This document shows positions 1-9,189 of a stretch of DNA of 64,000 bases, one piece after another (position 1 is the first letter of the stretch; every line of letters begins with the position of its first letter). The DNA is taken from NCBI GenBank assembly GCA_023395395.1, contig JAEWZH010000001.1:59833-123832 (forward strand), written 5' to 3'. This DNA comes from Bacteroidota bacterium. GTDB taxonomy: Bacteria > Bacteroidota > Bacteroidia > Bacteroidales > Porphyromonadaceae. The notes under the pieces were generated by a model. The model was not told where the DNA came from, made no database searches, and was given only the letters and a program-made list of their open reading frames with translations. Position numbers and translations under genes: made by a program.

Positions 1-284
1 ATGGTGTCAATCCGGATGTTTATGCTGACCCGCTATTCCATATCCTAAGCGGTGGTCTGCTACTGGGTGCCATCTATATGGCCACCGACTACGTTACTAG
101 TCCTATGAGTAAGAGCGGGATGCTCCTCTACGGTGTCATGATAGGTATCATCACCATGCTGATCCGTCTCTTTGGCTCATATCCTGAGGGGATGTCCTTT
201 GCTATCCTCTTTATGAATGGAATTGTACCTATCATCAATAGGTATATGCAACCTAAACTCTTTGGAAAAAGCAAGAAATCATGA
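1..284 (+). CDS. rnfD: RnfD, C-terminal part (ion-translocating ferredoxin:NAD+ oxidoreductase membrane subunit)
   Basis: The reading frame is open from base 3 to the stop at 282-284, so the gene enters from outside the window and only about 93 codons are seen. The visible peptide carries the conserved end of RnfD/NqrB-type subunits: a DPLFH..SGG..LGA.YMATDYVTSP stretch, then a helix and the YPEGMSFAILFMN segment that packs in the membrane. RnfD is a polytopic inner-membrane flavoprotein; its covalent FMN site lies upstream of this window. Its stop overlaps the start of rnfG by four bases, and the order D-G-E-A is the usual end of an rnf operon. The complex couples reduced ferredoxin oxidation to NAD+ reduction and ion pumping, which fits the ferredoxin-dependent oxoacid oxidoreductase genes near 58-61 kb. 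Confidence 0.93.
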   Translation, partial: GVNPDVYADPLFHILSGGLLLGAIYMATDYVTSPMSKSGMLLYGVMIGIITMLIRLFGSYPEGMSFAILFMNGIVPIINRYMQPKLFGKSKKS

Positions 285-856
285 AGAAATTAGCATCAAC
301 CCTCCCCAATATGCTGCTCTCGCTGACCCTCATTGCCGCAGTAGCAGCAGCACTTCTCGCTTTTGTGTATCAAACCACAGAGCCTGTCATCGCCACCTCA
401 AAGGTCGCTACCCTCAAAGCCGGGATCGACAAAGTCGTCCCGGAGTACGACAATGTCCCATTTGAAGAAGAGCTTCTGGTGGACGACTACAAGATATACC
501 CCGCTCGTAAGGGTGGCGAACTCGTAGGCTATGCCGTGGAGAGCTTTACCAATAATGGCTTCTCGGGATTTGTGAAGGTCTTGGTAGGTATCGACAAAGA
601 AGGGAATATCATCGACTACACCGTGCTCCAGCAAGCCGAGACCCCGGGTCTTGGCAGCAAGATGGAAGAGTGGTTTAGAGGAGAAAAGGGAAGTGTACTC
701 GGGATGAATCTCACCGCTCCATTGCAGGTGACCAAAGATGGCGGCAAGGTCAATGCCATTAGCGCTGCCACTATCTCCAGTCGTGCCTTCCTAGAGACCC
801 TAAATGGGGCTTATGCCGTAGTACAGAAGGCGATAGCCGATGGACAATTAAAGTAA
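281..856 (+). CDS. rnfG: RnfG, FMN-binding subunit of the Rnf complex
   Basis: A 191-residue protein with one N-terminal membrane anchor (about residues 8-30) and a periplasmic FMN-binding domain. Near the end it has NAISAATISSRAF, matching the (S/T)xAT(x)S/T site at which RnfG/NqrC proteins attach FMN covalently to threonine through a phosphoester. Upstream, PGLGSKMEEWFRG is the other conserved FMN-domain block. Length is normal for the family. It overlaps rnfD by four bases (ATGA) and is followed after ten bases by rnfE, so it is translated as part of the rnf operon. In the complex it passes electrons at the outer face of the membrane during ferredoxin:NAD+ electron transfer. Confidence 0.94.
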   Translation: MKKLASTLPNMLLSLTLIAAVAAALLAFVYQTTEPVIATSKVATLKAGIDKVVPEYDNVPFEEELLVDDYKIYPARKGGELVGYAVESFTNNGFSGFVKVLVGIDKEGNIIDYTVLQQAETPGLGSKMEEWFRGEKGSVLGMNLTAPLQVTKDGGKVNAISAATISSRAFLETLNGAYAVVQKAIADGQLK

Positions 857-866
857 TATAGAGACG

Positions 867-1466
867 ATGAAAAAGTTACAGATAATACTCAATGGGTTCA
901 TCAAGGAGAATCCTGCCCTAGTGCTTCTCCTCGGCATGTGTCCTACTCTAGGTACCACCTCAAGTGCTATGAATGGCCTTGGCATGGGGCTAGCGACTAC
1001 GTTTGTGTTGATTTGTTCCAATATGGTAGTATCATCACTCAAGAGCCTCATCCCTGACTCCGTACGTATCCCGAGCTATATCGTCATCATCGCGACATTT
1101 ACCACCTTGGTGCAGATGCTGTGCGAGGCCTATGTGCCATCACTCTATGCTTCCCTTGGTATCTTCCTGCCATTGATTGTGGTCAACTGTATCGTATTGG
1201 GGCGTGCAGAGTCCTTTGCTGCCAAGAATAATATCTTTGACTCCGCCCTCGATGGTATCGGGATGGGGCTTGGGTTTTCCTTGGCGCTCACCATCATTGG
1301 CTTTTTGAGAGAAGTCCTTGGTTCGGGCAAAGCATTTGACTTCTCGCTCTTCCCTGAGGAGTATGGTGCATTGGTATTTGTCTTAGCACCCGGTGCCTTT
1401 ATCGTGCTAGGATTTGTCATTGGCACCAAGAATGCCCTAGATCGCAAACGCAATAAGACCGCATAA
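867..1466 (+). CDS. rnfE: RnfE, membrane subunit of the Rnf complex
   Basis: A 199-residue integral membrane protein of the RnfE/NqrD family with about six helices. Recognisable blocks are ENPALVLLLGMCPTLGTT near the N-terminus, the LPLIVVNCIVLGRAESFA segment whose cysteine takes part in the intramembrane iron-sulfur site shared by RnfA and RnfE, and GMGLGFSLALTIIGFLRE. It is homologous to the following gene rnfA, the two forming an inverted-topology pair at the core of the complex. It starts ten bases after rnfG and ends five bases before rnfA. Length and motifs are ordinary for the family. Confidence 0.95.
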   Translation: MKKLQIILNGFIKENPALVLLLGMCPTLGTTSSAMNGLGMGLATTFVLICSNMVVSSLKSLIPDSVRIPSYIVIIATFTTLVQMLCEAYVPSLYASLGIFLPLIVVNCIVLGRAESFAAKNNIFDSALDGIGMGLGFSLALTIIGFLREVLGSGKAFDFSLFPEEYGALVFVLAPGAFIVLGFVIGTKNALDRKRNKTA

Positions 1467-1471
1467 GAGAT

Positions 1472-2044
1472 ATGGAATACATTATACTTTTAATCAGTGC
1501 GTTTCTAGTCAACAACGTCGTATTTACGCAGTTCTTAGGTATCTGCCCATTCCTCGGCGTATCCAAGAAAGTTGATACCGCAATAGGTATGGGAGCTGCC
1601 GTCACCTTTGTAGTCACGATAGCCACCCTCATCACCTATGCTATTCAGAAGCTCGTGCTTGACCCGCTTTCCATCGGGTTTATGCAGAACATCGCATTTA
1701 TCCTGGTCATCGCCTCTGTGGTACAGATGATGGAGATGGTCATCAAAAAGATTTCTCCCTCCCTCTTCCAAGCCCTTGGCGTATTCCTGCCGCTTATCAC
1801 CACCAACTGTATGGTACTAGGTGTCGCAATCTCTGTCATTCAGAAAGACTTCAACCTAGGCGAGTCCATCATCTATGCCGTTGGTACAGCAGCTGGCTAT
1901 ACCTTAGCCATCGTCATCTTTGCGACGATTCGCGAACAGCTCGCCAAGACAAAGGTGCCCGAAGCCCTCTCAGGTATCCCTATCGCCCTGATTACCGCAG
2001 GCATCCTTGCCATGGCATTTATGGGCTTCTCAGGTGTAGTGTAA
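1472..2044 (+). CDS. rnfA: RnfA, membrane subunit of the Rnf complex
   Basis: A 190-residue, six-helix protein of the RnfA/NqrE family. The N-terminus (LLISAFLVNNVVFTQFLGICPFLGVS) and the central LPLITTNCMVLGVA block are the family signatures; the cysteines in the two blocks are the ones implicated in the intramembrane [2Fe-2S] site formed with RnfE. It is the last gene of the operon: a strong perfect palindrome with a T-rich tail begins 24 bases after the stop. Rnf uses reduced ferredoxin to reduce NAD+ while pumping Na+ or H+, or runs in reverse. Confidence 0.95.
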   Translation: MEYIILLISAFLVNNVVFTQFLGICPFLGVSKKVDTAIGMGAAVTFVVTIATLITYAIQKLVLDPLSIGFMQNIAFILVIASVVQMMEMVIKKISPSLFQALGVFLPLITTNCMVLGVAISVIQKDFNLGESIIYAVGTAAGYTLAIVIFATIREQLAKTKVPEALSGIPIALITAGILAMAFMGFSGVV

Positions 2045-2068
2045 TTGATTTTTCTCATAATTCGCTTT

Positions 2069-2110
2069 GAGGCTGTGTAGACAATTGTCTACACAGCCTC
2101 TTTTGCTTTT
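2069..2110 (+). terminator. Terminator of the rnf operon
   Basis: Bases 2069-2100 form a perfect 32-base palindrome (arm GAGGCTGTGTAGACAA) with no unpaired spacer, followed by TTTTGCTTTT. The position directly after rnfA and the T-rich tail indicate rho-independent termination. Confidence 0.88.
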
Positions 2111-2138
2111 GGGGAAAGAATTAAAATCCCTAAATTTG
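2108..2138 (+). promoter_or_regulatory. Bacteroidota-type promoter upstream of the 2176 gene
   Basis: TTTG at 2108-2111, a 19-base spacer and TAAATTTG at 2131-2138 match the Bacteroidota -33/-7 consensus (TTTG, N19-21, TAnnTTTG). The box ends 37 bases before the start codon at 2176. It overlaps the tail of the rnf terminator. Confidence 0.72.
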
Positions 2139-2175
2139 CGATGGCGTGTAAAACATCCACTTATCAATTACGATT

Positions 2176-3303
2176 ATGAATAAGAGACGACTTCTTTCCC
2201 TAATCTCTCTGCTCCTCTTTACTACAAATGCGATAGCACAGAGAGATGCCTTCTCCAGCTACTATGGTCGGACGATTCTTCTCGGCGACACCCTTTGGGT
2301 CGGAGCGCCAGAATTTTGCAAGGGGATTTTTCATTCAGAGCTTTCGGAAAATAATCTTATCTCCCCAGCCAATATGCAACCCTATTACTACCAACCACTC
2401 GTAGTAGATAGCTTGCCTCAAGATATGGTGTTGATGGATTATAACTATACCAATCAGACCATCGATGCCATCTGTTCGGCTCCCGATGGGACTCGATTCT
2501 ATATCGACATAGACAATGCTGTCTACTACAATGAAATTCAGATGGGCGCACGCTACGACGATAGTTCTCGTAAAAAATATATGGAGCTCACCGAGCTCGT
2601 CAAGCTACTCTACTACATCCACACCGAGCAGATAGCAATTGACGATGACACCATCCTCAAGTATATCCTTTTGGTCAATCCAGAGCTAGGGGGCACCTGC
2701 CAGCACGATAAGTTTACCTTCCGTCGGGAGCGAGACCGCTATCTCTCTCTACTCCAAGCCGAGTTAGCTACTTTTCCGGAGCAGATGAAAAATACCGTCT
2801 ACTACTACAGCAAGCAGATAGTCGATAAACTAGGCAATGAAGGCACCTACAATCCGGAAATCAATGGCTATCTCATCACCGATCTCTACGACTGCCAAAG
2901 TGGTTTTAACTATGGCTACAACACACACGATATCGTACTCCTTTACCAGCCATGCAGGACGACCCTAGAGATGCCTGAGGCTAAGGCAGAACAGTACGAA
3001 CGGAAGCTCAAAGGCAATAGTCAATATCTCTACCGACAAGAGTACGCCATGGTCTACGTCAATCTCATGCCCTTCGACCAAGGGGCCTACATAGCAGACA
3101 AATTTGTCTGCGCCCTTTTCATCACAGCAGAACTATTTGACCACCCTTCCTGTATGTACAACTACCTTGGCACGGTCACCTACGACCCTCAGCACTACGA
3201 CAAAGTCCTCAAACAGCAAAAGAGAGAGCTTCTAGATGAGACAGTGGATACAGTAGTCGATGTCGCAGGAGGCATCCTTGGCATCCTATCGATATTTAAG
3301 TGA
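2176..3303 (+). CDS. Exported protein of unknown function
   Basis: A 375-residue protein that I do not recognise. It begins with a clear signal peptide (basic MNKRR, a hydrophobic stretch, then a cleavage site near NAIAQ), so it is exported. The body is rich in tyrosine and acidic residues and has a block of YYY..QIVDK spacing but no catalytic motif I can name. The C-terminus is a short hydrophobic and glycine-rich tail (DVAGGILGILSIF). It is monocistronic: its own promoter lies upstream and degenerate palindromic repeats follow before the MFS gene. It shows no sign of truncation. A Bacteroidales-restricted periplasmic or surface protein is the most that can be inferred. Confidence 0.75.
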   Translation: MNKRRLLSLISLLLFTTNAIAQRDAFSSYYGRTILLGDTLWVGAPEFCKGIFHSELSENNLISPANMQPYYYQPLVVDSLPQDMVLMDYNYTNQTIDAICSAPDGTRFYIDIDNAVYYNEIQMGARYDDSSRKKYMELTELVKLLYYIHTEQIAIDDDTILKYILLVNPELGGTCQHDKFTFRRERDRYLSLLQAELATFPEQMKNTVYYYSKQIVDKLGNEGTYNPEINGYLITDLYDCQSGFNYGYNTHDIVLLYQPCRTTLEMPEAKAEQYERKLKGNSQYLYRQEYAMVYVNLMPFDQGAYIADKFVCALFITAELFDHPSCMYNYLGTVTYDPQHYDKVLKQQKRELLDETVDTVVDVAGGILGILSIFK

Positions 3304-3304
3304 G

Positions 3305-3395
3305 CTTGACAATTGGAGAAATATTCTCAGTAGAGGAGATTGCTTGCTGGCACTCCAAGAATGAAGCGAATAATTGCTCCAGGACTCCTCTAATT
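3305..3395. repeat. Degenerate members of the CTCCTCTATAGAGGAG palindrome family
   Basis: The 110-base gap between the 2176 gene and the MFS gene contains AGTAGAGGAGA near 3330 and CTCCTCT near 3386. Both are half-sites or eroded copies of the 16-base palindrome found intact elsewhere in the window (10.6, 29.7 and 53.9 kb). Confidence 0.4.
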
Positions 3396-3408
3396 AGTCA
3401 AATATAGT

Positions 3409-3416
3409 TACATTTG
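3409..3416 (+). promoter_or_regulatory. Promoter -7 box of the MFS transporter gene
   Basis: TACATTTG fits TAnnTTTG. A possible TTG start at 3414 lies inside this box, which argues that translation starts at the ATG at 3456 instead. I see no TTTG at the right upstream distance. Confidence 0.55.
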
Positions 3417-3455
3417 TCGGAAATAATAAATAATCATATCAATACTAATTATTTT

Positions 3456-5108
3456 ATGACTACAGCAAACGGCACGACCCTCCGCGACAAACCTGCGGCT
3501 AGATGGACTGCACTACTATTGCTATCACTGGCGATGTTTTGCTCTTACATCTTCATGGATATCCTCTCCCCGATCAAGGATTTACTTGAGTCCACTCGAG
3601 GATGGAATTCGGACACTTACGGCACCTATGCAGGAAGTGAAACCTTCTTAAATGTATTTATCTTCTTCCTCATCTTCGCAGGTATTATCCTAGATAGGAT
3701 GGGGGTACGCTTCACTGCCCTCCTGTCAGGAGCAGTGATGATTATTGGAGCTACTATCAACTGGTATGCCGTGACCGAAGGATTTTCCGGGTCTGCACTG
3801 GAGAGATGGTTCACCGAGAACCTCAACTACATCCCCGGCTTTGACGAGCTAGGCGTCTCTCCATTCAACCGTAATATGCCCGCATCTGCCAAGCTCTCCT
3901 CTGTCGGCTTTATGATATTCGGCTGTGGTGTAGAGATGGCCGGTATCACTGTCTCTCGTGGTATCGTGAAGTGGTTTAAGGGTAAAGAGATGGCTCTAGC
4001 GATGGGTAGCGAGATGGCTCTAGCCAGGCTTGGCGTAGCCACCGTGATGATTTTCTCCCCACTATTCGCAAAGCTAGGAGGGACTATCGATGTATCAAGG
4101 TCGGTAGCCTTTGGGCTTGTGCTCCTCATGGTAGCGATGATTATGTTCATCGTCTACTTCTTTATGGATAGAAAACTGGATCTCGAGACCGGTGAAGCCG
4201 AAGAGAAGGACGAACCATTCCGTATCAAAGATCTTGGTGCAATTCTCTCCAGTGGCGTATTCTGGGTGGTCGCCCTACTCTGCGTACTCTACTACTCTGC
4301 CATCTTCCCATTCCAGAAGTATGCGGTGAATATGCTTCAGAGCAATCTATCATTCAGCGTACTTCCCGAGGGGTCATTTTGGGCATCCAACTCCGTGGCT
4401 ATTATCCAATACGTGGTAATGCTCGCTGTCGCAGCTACTGCCTTTACCAGCAACTTCACCAAGGGCAAGACCAAGACCTCTCTGCTCGCAATCTCCGTCG
4501 TCACCCTATTGGCATACTGCTACATGGCTTACCGTAGAGAGTCGGCAGAGTCCATCTTCGCTGTATTCCCACTACTTGCGGTAGGTATCACACCCATCCT
4601 AGGTAATTACCTCGACAATCATGGCAAGGGAGCCTCCATGCTTATGCTGGGTGCTATACTTCTGATAGCTTGCCACTTGACCTTTGCTTTCATACTACCA
4701 CAGTTCCAAGGCAATAAGATTGGTGGTGTCGTGATCGCATTTGCCACCATCCTGGTGTTGGGCGCCTCATTCTCATTGGTACCAGCAGCTCTTTGGCCAA
4801 GCGTGCCAAAGCTGGTGGATAGCAAAGTGATTGGTTCGGCTTACGCACTGATATTCTGGATTCAAAACATAGGGCTATGGCTATTCCCACTCCTTATCGG
4901 CAAGGTGCTCAATGCGTCCAATACCGATATTACCGATGCCGTCGCCAATGGCACGATGACACCAGAGGTCGCAGCTGTCTCTTACAACTACACCAATCCT
5001 CTGATTATGCTCGCCAGCCTTGGAGTACTGGCATTCCTCATGGGCTTTATCCTCAAGAGGATTGACAAGAAGAAGGGCTATGGACTAGAGGAACCAAATA
5101 TCAAGTAA
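3456..5108 (+). CDS. Major facilitator superfamily transporter
   Basis: A polytopic membrane protein of about 550 residues. It has roughly twelve hydrophobic segments, and the first pair encloses an MFS-like loop (FAGIILDRMGVRFTALLSG, the GxLaDRxGrr-type motif A). A charged cytoplasmic loop near the middle (DLETGEAEEKDEP) separates the two halves. The substrate cannot be told from sequence; size and pattern resemble Bacteroidetes MFS carriers annotated only at family level. I place the start at the ATG at 3456 (MTTANGTTL) because the frame's earlier TTG at 3414 overlaps a -7 promoter box. It stands alone, with a terminator hairpin right after the stop. Confidence 0.85.
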   Translation: MTTANGTTLRDKPAARWTALLLLSLAMFCSYIFMDILSPIKDLLESTRGWNSDTYGTYAGSETFLNVFIFFLIFAGIILDRMGVRFTALLSGAVMIIGATINWYAVTEGFSGSALERWFTENLNYIPGFDELGVSPFNRNMPASAKLSSVGFMIFGCGVEMAGITVSRGIVKWFKGKEMALAMGSEMALARLGVATVMIFSPLFAKLGGTIDVSRSVAFGLVLLMVAMIMFIVYFFMDRKLDLETGEAEEKDEPFRIKDLGAILSSGVFWVVALLCVLYYSAIFPFQKYAVNMLQSNLSFSVLPEGSFWASNSVAIIQYVVMLAVAATAFTSNFTKGKTKTSLLAISVVTLLAYCYMAYRRESAESIFAVFPLLAVGITPILGNYLDNHGKGASMLMLGAILLIACHLTFAFILPQFQGNKIGGVVIAFATILVLGASFSLVPAALWPSVPKLVDSKVIGSAYALIFWIQNIGLWLFPLLIGKVLNASNTDITDAVANGTMTPEVAAVSYNYTNPLIMLASLGVLAFLMGFILKRIDKKKGYGLEEPNIK

Positions 5109-5130
5109 AACATACTACGACACACAAATG

Positions 5131-5175
5131 GGAGTGGCTATGCGAGCTAGTGCTTTGCATAGCCACTTCCTTCTT
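5131..5175 (+). terminator. Terminator after the MFS gene
   Basis: GTGGCTATGC (5134-5143) pairs with GCATAGCCAC (5157-5166) around a 13-base loop, followed by TTCCTTCTTT. It lies 23 bases past the MFS stop codon. Confidence 0.75.
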
Positions 5176-5222
5176 TATGGAATTAGTCCAATCATTTAGC
5201 TAATCACTCCCTACTATTTTGG

Positions 5223-5230
5223 TATCTTTG
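5223..5230 (+). promoter_or_regulatory. Promoter -7 box of the GT117-like operon
   Basis: TATCTTTG (TAnnTTTG) lies 33 bases upstream of the ATG at 5264 and is the only such box between the preceding terminator and this gene run. No clear -33 TTTG is present. Confidence 0.6.
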
Positions 5231-5263
5231 CGGGGTATTGTACACACTATTGAGTAAGTATAG

Positions 5264-8200
5264 ATGGAGACAAGGAGATATATGATATGGGAGAGAGCCC
5301 TTGGGTGGCTCGTCTTCCTCATCGCTACAGCGGTCTACCTGGTGACGATGGAGAAGAGCGCCAGTGTATGGGACAATCCTGAATTTATCATCACATTTGC
5401 CAAGATGGAAGTCGGTCACCCACCGGGTGCTCCATTCTACATGTTGGTTTACAATGCCCTATCCAACTTATTCCCCTCAGGTGGGGCTTGGATAGCAATT
5501 GCGGCAAATGCCATCAGCGCTGTATTCAGTGGGCTCACCATCATGTTGCTTTTCCTCACCACTGCGCACCTCATCAGGCGTGCCGATTGGCTCAGGGGCA
5601 AGTGGGTCACCCCTATGACAGTAAGCAAGACCAAAGCCATCCTTTACTTAGGTGGTGGCGTAGTAGCAGCCTTGCTCTATGCCTTTAGCGATTCTTTCTG
5701 GTACAGTGCCGTGGAGGCAGAGGTATACTCGATGAGTAGCTTCTTTACCGCCTTGGTATTCTATCTCATGCTGAAATGGGAAGAAAACGCCGACAAAGAC
5801 CATGCAGATCGCTGGATTATTGTCATCGCTTACCTCATGGGACTTAGTGTGGGTGTCCATCTCCTCAACCTCCTCACCATCCCCGCGATGGCACTCATCT
5901 ACTACTTCCGTAAGAGTGAGCGACCCAATTGGAGGGGGGGTATCATTGCGGTGCTGATCTCCTTTGTGATTATTGCGGCGTTGATGTTTGGTATCATGCA
6001 GGGCGTGCCACAGGTGGCAGGCTACTTCGACCTCTTCTTTGTCAATACCTTGGGGCTTGGGTTCAATAGCGGTTTGCTCTTCTACCTACTCCTGATGGTG
6101 GCGCTATTGGGCTATACTTACTTCCTCACGCTCCGCCGTCCCGTGCAGGACAAGAAGTTGCGTGGGGCTTTCCTCGCTTCAATTATCCTTATCGGCATCC
6201 CCTTTATAGGCAATGGGTGGTCAATCCCCATCCTCGTGATTGGCGGGCTAGCCGCCTATCTCTTTGCAGCGAAGCGCCTTCCCGTGCATATCATGAGCAT
6301 TAGCACCATGGGGATGATGCTCTTCCTTTTTGGCATGAGCACCTATGGTGTGACTTTGATTCGTGCCAATAGCGATGTGCCGATGAATCAAAACAACCCC
6401 TCCGATGTCTTTGCGCTCCGCTACTATCTCTCACGCGAGCAGTACGGTAGCACCCCGCTCATCTACGGACAGAGCTACGCTTCGCTTCCCGAATACGACA
6501 GCGATGGCAAGGCAAAGACCACCAAGACCAAAACCTATCACAGAGAGGGAGATAAGTATGTCGCCAGTGTGAGTGAGGAGGTTGTCTACCGTAGTGATAT
6601 GAAGACCCTTTTCCCTCGTATGTATAGCAATATGCTCCCCCACTACAAGCAGGGCTACGAGCTGTGGGGCGATGTCGTAGGGAAGTCGATGACAGTCAAT
6701 GAGCGTGGGCAGACTCGTACCGTAGTGGTGCCTACATTTGCGGAAAACCTCCGCTACTTCTTCAACTACCAAGTCAATTATATGTACTGGCGCTACTTCC
6801 TATGGAACTTCAGTGGCCGCCAAAATGACCTCCAAGGACAGGGCGAGATCTACAGGGGCAATTGGATTACCGGTATCCCATTTATCGATGCCATCTTCCT
6901 AGGACCACAGGATAATATGCCTGACTTTGTGACCAACAATAAGGGGTACAATCGTTACTTCATGCTGCCGCTGATTCTCGGGCTCTTTGGTCTGGTCGCT
7001 CAGGTACTGGGGAGGAGACGAGATAGGGAGAACTTCTGGATTATCCTTGGGCTATTCTTTATGACCGGTCTGGCGATTGTCCTCTACGTCAATCAACCAC
7101 CATATCAAGTACGTGAGCGCGACTACTCCTATGCGGGGTCATTCTACGCCTTTGCTATATGGATTGGTATGGCTATACCTGCCCTCTATGCGATGGTCAC
7201 CAAGGGCAAAAAGGAGAGCCCGGCTCTGGCTGGTCTATTTACGATTGTGGGATTGGCTGTGGTGGGGCTTGTACTCCAGCAAAACTTCGATGACCACAAC
7301 CGTCACGGTCGCAGCCTCGCCTCCGACTTCGGGAATAACTACCTCGAGAGCTGCGAAGAGGATGCCATCATCTTCTGCAACGGAGACAACGACACTTTCC
7401 CTCTCTGGTATGCCCAAGAGGTAGAGGGTGTGCGCACCGACATCAAAGTGACCAATACCAGCTACCTACAGGCAGATTGGTATATCGATCAGATGAAGCG
7501 CCAGCACTACGACTCTGCACCACTCCCTATCACTTGGACTGCCGAGCAGTATGGCGGAGAGAAGCGACTGGTCGCCTATATCATACCCAATACCACCGAC
7601 ACGATTCCAATGCGTACCGGGCTAGACTTCATCGCTTCAGACGATCCGAGGTTTAAGACCGTACCTCGTGTCGCACAACCGATAGACTATCTCCCCGCCG
7701 AGTATCTATCCATCCCTTATGACGTGGATAAACTCATCCAAAAGGGGACACTCCAGCCAAGCGACACCGCCTTTATCCACAAACCAGAGATGCTCTTCGA
7801 CTTTAGCAAGAAGCAGTACCTCGGCAGGCATGAGCTGATAATTCTGGACATCATGGACACCAATCGATTTGAGCGCCCAGTGTACTATGCGCTCACAGTG
7901 GGTGAAGAGCAGAGGGTGGGGATGTCCAAGAACTTCCGCCAGACAGGTATGGCATACCAAATCCTCCCTATAGAGGTGCGTGGCACAGGCACAGAAGTAG
8001 ACCTCGAGCGTATGTACCGCAATGTGACCGAGAAATACCGCTGGGGCGGTGCAGATATCCTAGGCACCTACTTCGATGATAATGGGCGCAAACTGGTAGA
8101 GACCTACCGCAGCATGATCTTCGCTCCGCTCGCCAAGGGCTTGGCGGAGAAGGGCGATCTCAAGAGAGCTCACGAGATACTTGAGCTTGCAGAGCGAGCT

Positions 8201-8524
8201 GTGCTAGAGGAAAATATCCCTCATACGGTCACCTCTCTACCGCTCGTAGAGGCTTACTATATCGCAGAGATGAAGGAGCAGGCAGATAGGATTGCAAGCC
8301 AAGTCATCGAGAGCAAGCTGAGGGAGCTAAATTGGTTCTTCCGTCTCAAGCCCGAGCTCCTCGTCAATAGCCTTCCTGCTATTCAGGACGGCGTGCTCGT
8401 ACTTACTGAGACCTTAAGGCTCAGTGAGAGCCATGGAAGCACGCTCAAAGAGCAGTATGGGGCACAGATTACCCAGTACCAGCAAGCATTTCTACAGATA
8501 TACAAGACCATCCAAGGCGAATGA
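5264..8524 (+). CDS. DUF2723 / GT117-family membrane glycosyltransferase-like protein
   Basis: A large protein of about 1086 residues. The N-terminal third has about a dozen hydrophobic helices beginning with a DUF2723 signature (WDNPEFIITFAKMEVGHPPGAPFYML), whose acidic residue after the first helix resembles the catalytic aspartate of GT-C glycosyltransferases such as protein O-mannosyltransferases. A second membrane block spans about residues 565-680, followed by a soluble region with DNDTFPLWYAQEVEGVRTD and a helical, TPR-like C-terminus. DUF2723 proteins are grouped by CAZy as GT117 and are suspected to act in protein O-glycosylation in Bacteroidetes; that role is inferred here. A second ATG at 5282 has a better upstream purine-rich site (AAGGAG). 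Its stop overlaps the next gene by four bases. Confidence 0.85.
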   Translation: METRRYMIWERALGWLVFLIATAVYLVTMEKSASVWDNPEFIITFAKMEVGHPPGAPFYMLVYNALSNLFPSGGAWIAIAANAISAVFSGLTIMLLFLTTAHLIRRADWLRGKWVTPMTVSKTKAILYLGGGVVAALLYAFSDSFWYSAVEAEVYSMSSFFTALVFYLMLKWEENADKDHADRWIIVIAYLMGLSVGVHLLNLLTIPAMALIYYFRKSERPNWRGGIIAVLISFVIIAALMFGIMQGVPQVAGYFDLFFVNTLGLGFNSGLLFYLLLMVALLGYTYFLTLRRPVQDKKLRGAFLASIILIGIPFIGNGWSIPILVIGGLAAYLFAAKRLPVHIMSISTMGMMLFLFGMSTYGVTLIRANSDVPMNQNNPSDVFALRYYLSREQYGSTPLIYGQSYASLPEYDSDGKAKTTKTKTYHREGDKYVASVSEEVVYRSDMKTLFPRMYSNMLPHYKQGYELWGDVVGKSMTVNERGQTRTVVVPTFAENLRYFFNYQVNYMYWRYFLWNFSGRQNDLQGQGEIYRGNWITGIPFIDAIFLGPQDNMPDFVTNNKGYNRYFMLPLILGLFGLVAQVLGRRRDRENFWIILGLFFMTGLAIVLYVNQPPYQVRERDYSYAGSFYAFAIWIGMAIPALYAMVTKGKKESPALAGLFTIVGLAVVGLVLQQNFDDHNRHGRSLASDFGNNYLESCEEDAIIFCNGDNDTFPLWYAQEVEGVRTDIKVTNTSYLQADWYIDQMKRQHYDSAPLPITWTAEQYGGEKRLVAYIIPNTTDTIPMRTGLDFIASDDPRFKTVPRVAQPIDYLPAEYLSIPYDVDKLIQKGTLQPSDTAFIHKPEMLFDFSKKQYLGRHELIILDIMDTNRFERPVYYALTVGEEQRVGMSKNFRQTGMAYQILPIEVRGTGTEVDLERMYRNVTEKYRWGGADILGTYFDDNGRKLVETYRSMIFAPLAKGLAEKGDLKRAHEILELAERAVLEENIPHTVTSLPLVEAYYIAEMKEQADRIASQVIESKLRELNWFFRLKPELLVNSLPAIQDGVLVLTETLRLSESHGSTLKEQYGAQITQYQQAFLQIYKTIQGE

Positions 8525-9189
8525 TCATAGAGCAGCCACCCAGGCTATATCGCAGGCTCTTTCCGGGTACCGTTTGGCGCATCCCCAGCCTCCCTGGGGA
8601 GGTGCGGCCGTCTGTCTACCTCACCTTTGATGATGGGCCGATTCCCGAGGTCACGCCATGGGTACTCGATTTGCTTGCGAGTAAAGGCGTACGGGCGACC
8701 TTCTTTTGTGTAGGAGAAAATGTATGGCGCTTCAGAGCGATATTCGACCGTATTTTGGAGGAGGGGCATACTGTGGGCAACCACACCTACCACCATCTAC
8801 AAGGGATGCCGACCGGGACACGCCAATACCTCAGAGATACGTTACGAGCAAACGATCTAATCCAGTCGCCACTCTTCAGACCCCCTCATGGGCATCTCGG
8901 GTGGAAACAGCTCTCAGCCCTACGCGACCACTTCCAAGTCGTGATGTGGGATGTCGTCACCCGTGACTACTCCAAGTGGATGAATCCCGACGATGTCCTC
9001 GAGACCGTCAAACGGTATACCCGAGATGGTTCCATCATCGTCTTTCACGACTCACTCAAGAGCGAACGCAATCTGCGCTATGCCCTGCCCAGAGCTATCG
9101 ACTACCTATCGGAGCAGGGCTATCAATTCAAAACACTCTCCGGGCGGTGCCAATCCACCCTAGACCAATCCATCAACGAAGTAATATGA
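8521..9189 (+). CDS. Polysaccharide deacetylase family protein (NodB domain)
   Basis: A 222-residue carbohydrate esterase family 4 protein. The NodB homology domain covers most of it: VYLTFDDGP supplies the catalytic aspartate and the metal-binding aspartate, and GHTVGNHTYHH supplies the two metal-binding histidines. RPPHGH (motif 3) and a terminal IVFHDS (motif 5 histidine) follow. Such enzymes remove acetyl groups from N-acetylated sugars in peptidoglycan, chitin-like polymers or glycolipids; which substrate applies is not evident. There is no signal peptide, so a cytoplasmic or membrane-associated substrate is possible. It is translationally coupled by ATGA overlaps on both sides with the GT117-like gene and the acyltransferase, suggesting a shared envelope-glycan task. 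Confidence 0.88.
   Translation: MIIEQPPRLYRRLFPGTVWRIPSLPGEVRPSVYLTFDDGPIPEVTPWVLDLLASKGVRATFFCVGENVWRFRAIFDRILEEGHTVGNHTYHHLQGMPTGTRQYLRDTLRANDLIQSPLFRPPHGHLGWKQLSALRDHFQVVMWDVVTRDYSKWMNPDDVLETVKRYTRDGSIIVFHDSLKSERNLRYALPRAIDYLSEQGYQFKTLSGRCQSTLDQSINEVI

Noticed and set aside
3414..3455. TTG start for the MFS gene at 3414
   Set aside because: It lies within the -7 promoter box TACATTTG.
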